A DNA stretch of 14,523 bases. Source: Gammaproteobacteria bacterium. GTDB taxonomy: Bacteria > Pseudomonadota > Gammaproteobacteria > JABABF01. The DNA lies in assembly GCA_014238345.1 (NCBI GenBank), contig JABABF010000160.1, positions 1 to 14,523 on the forward strand, read 5' to 3'. The notes below the pieces were generated by a model that was not told the DNA's origin, made no database searches, and saw only the letters and a list, made by a program, of their open reading frames with translations. A program made the position numbers and the translations under genes. Numbering within the stretch: position 1 is the first letter of the stretch; each line of letters opens with the position of its first letter. Shown one piece after another: positions 14,333 to 14,523 of this stretch.

Positions 14333-14523
14333 CGCCGCACACGCTCGCACCGACTATGACCGAAGACCCTGCTGCCCCTGCTGCCAACGGATTTGTGTCC
14401 AGTGTCCGCTCCCGTACAGCACAGGTAGGCAACCTAGCCGTAGCTCAGCAAGCCTGCATTTATACTTGTCACCACGCTAAGCCGCGTCTTTAATTCAACT
14501 CCCCGTGCATCCACACATTACCA
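14333..14523. other. Window end with no supported gene
   Basis: No gene is supported here. A 45-codon + frame (14356-14493, starting MTEDPAAPAANGF) lacks a ribosome site and recognisable features. A TATACT (14461-14466, + strand) resembles a -10 box but has no -35 partner. The region probably holds the divergent control region of dprA and of a gene beyond the window. Confidence 0.4.

Noticed and set aside
14356..14493. 45-codon + frame near the right end of the window
   Set aside because: No ribosome site, no recognisable sequence, and too short to support on composition alone.
14437..14515. tRNA-like words (GCCGTAGCTCAGC, later AATTCAACTCC)
   Set aside because: No acceptor stem pairing, no D-loop GG and no anticodon arm; chance resemblance.

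Overview
The window looks like chromosomal DNA of a GC-rich gammaproteobacterium; order and genus cannot be assigned. The reasons are the block ponA / pilMNO(P)Q / aroK / aroB with ponA divergent from the pil genes, a PA4642-family gene, an RsmJ-type 16S rRNA methyltransferase, and a gatCAB operon. There is no insertion sequence, phage gene, CRISPR array or rRNA. Coding density is high: same-strand genes mostly overlap by 1-4 bases and several starts are not ATG.

Layout. Bases 1-3049 (+ strand): the 3' part of gatA, then gatB, then a small PA4642-family gene, each overlapping the next by ATGA. Bases 3101-4117 (- strand): a PfkB-family (adenosine kinase-like) sugar kinase, convergent with the gat operon. 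Bases 4243-4316 (- strand): elongator tRNA-Met(CAT) with its own near-consensus promoter. Bases 4394-6710 (- strand): aroK, aroB and rsmJ, read in that order. Bases 6900-10449 (- strand): a compacted type IV pilus / DNA-uptake assembly cluster of three genes where relatives usually have five: a PilM-PilN fusion, a short PilO, and a secretin whose N-terminus carries a PilP-like segment. Bases 10535-13051 (+ strand): ponA (PBP1A), divergent from the pil cluster. Bases 13068-14234 (- strand): dprA, convergent with ponA. Bases 14235-14523 hold no gene I can support, but contain a 7-bp inverted repeat upstream of dprA.

How the genes fit together. GatAB (with GatC outside the window) amidates mischarged Glu-tRNA(Gln)/Asp-tRNA(Asn). 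AroK and AroB serve the shikimate pathway. RsmJ methylates 16S rRNA. The PilMN-PilO-PilPQ proteins would form the inner-membrane platform and outer-membrane secretin of a pilus or pseudopilus. The small PilM (resembling HofM), the short PilO, a secretin without AMIN domains (resembling HofQ) and dprA nearby suggest DNA uptake, though this is inference. PonA builds the peptidoglycan the machine must cross.

The most interesting feature is the double gene fusion: PilM joined directly to the PilN NLLPWR motif, and a PilP-like segment joined to PilQ.
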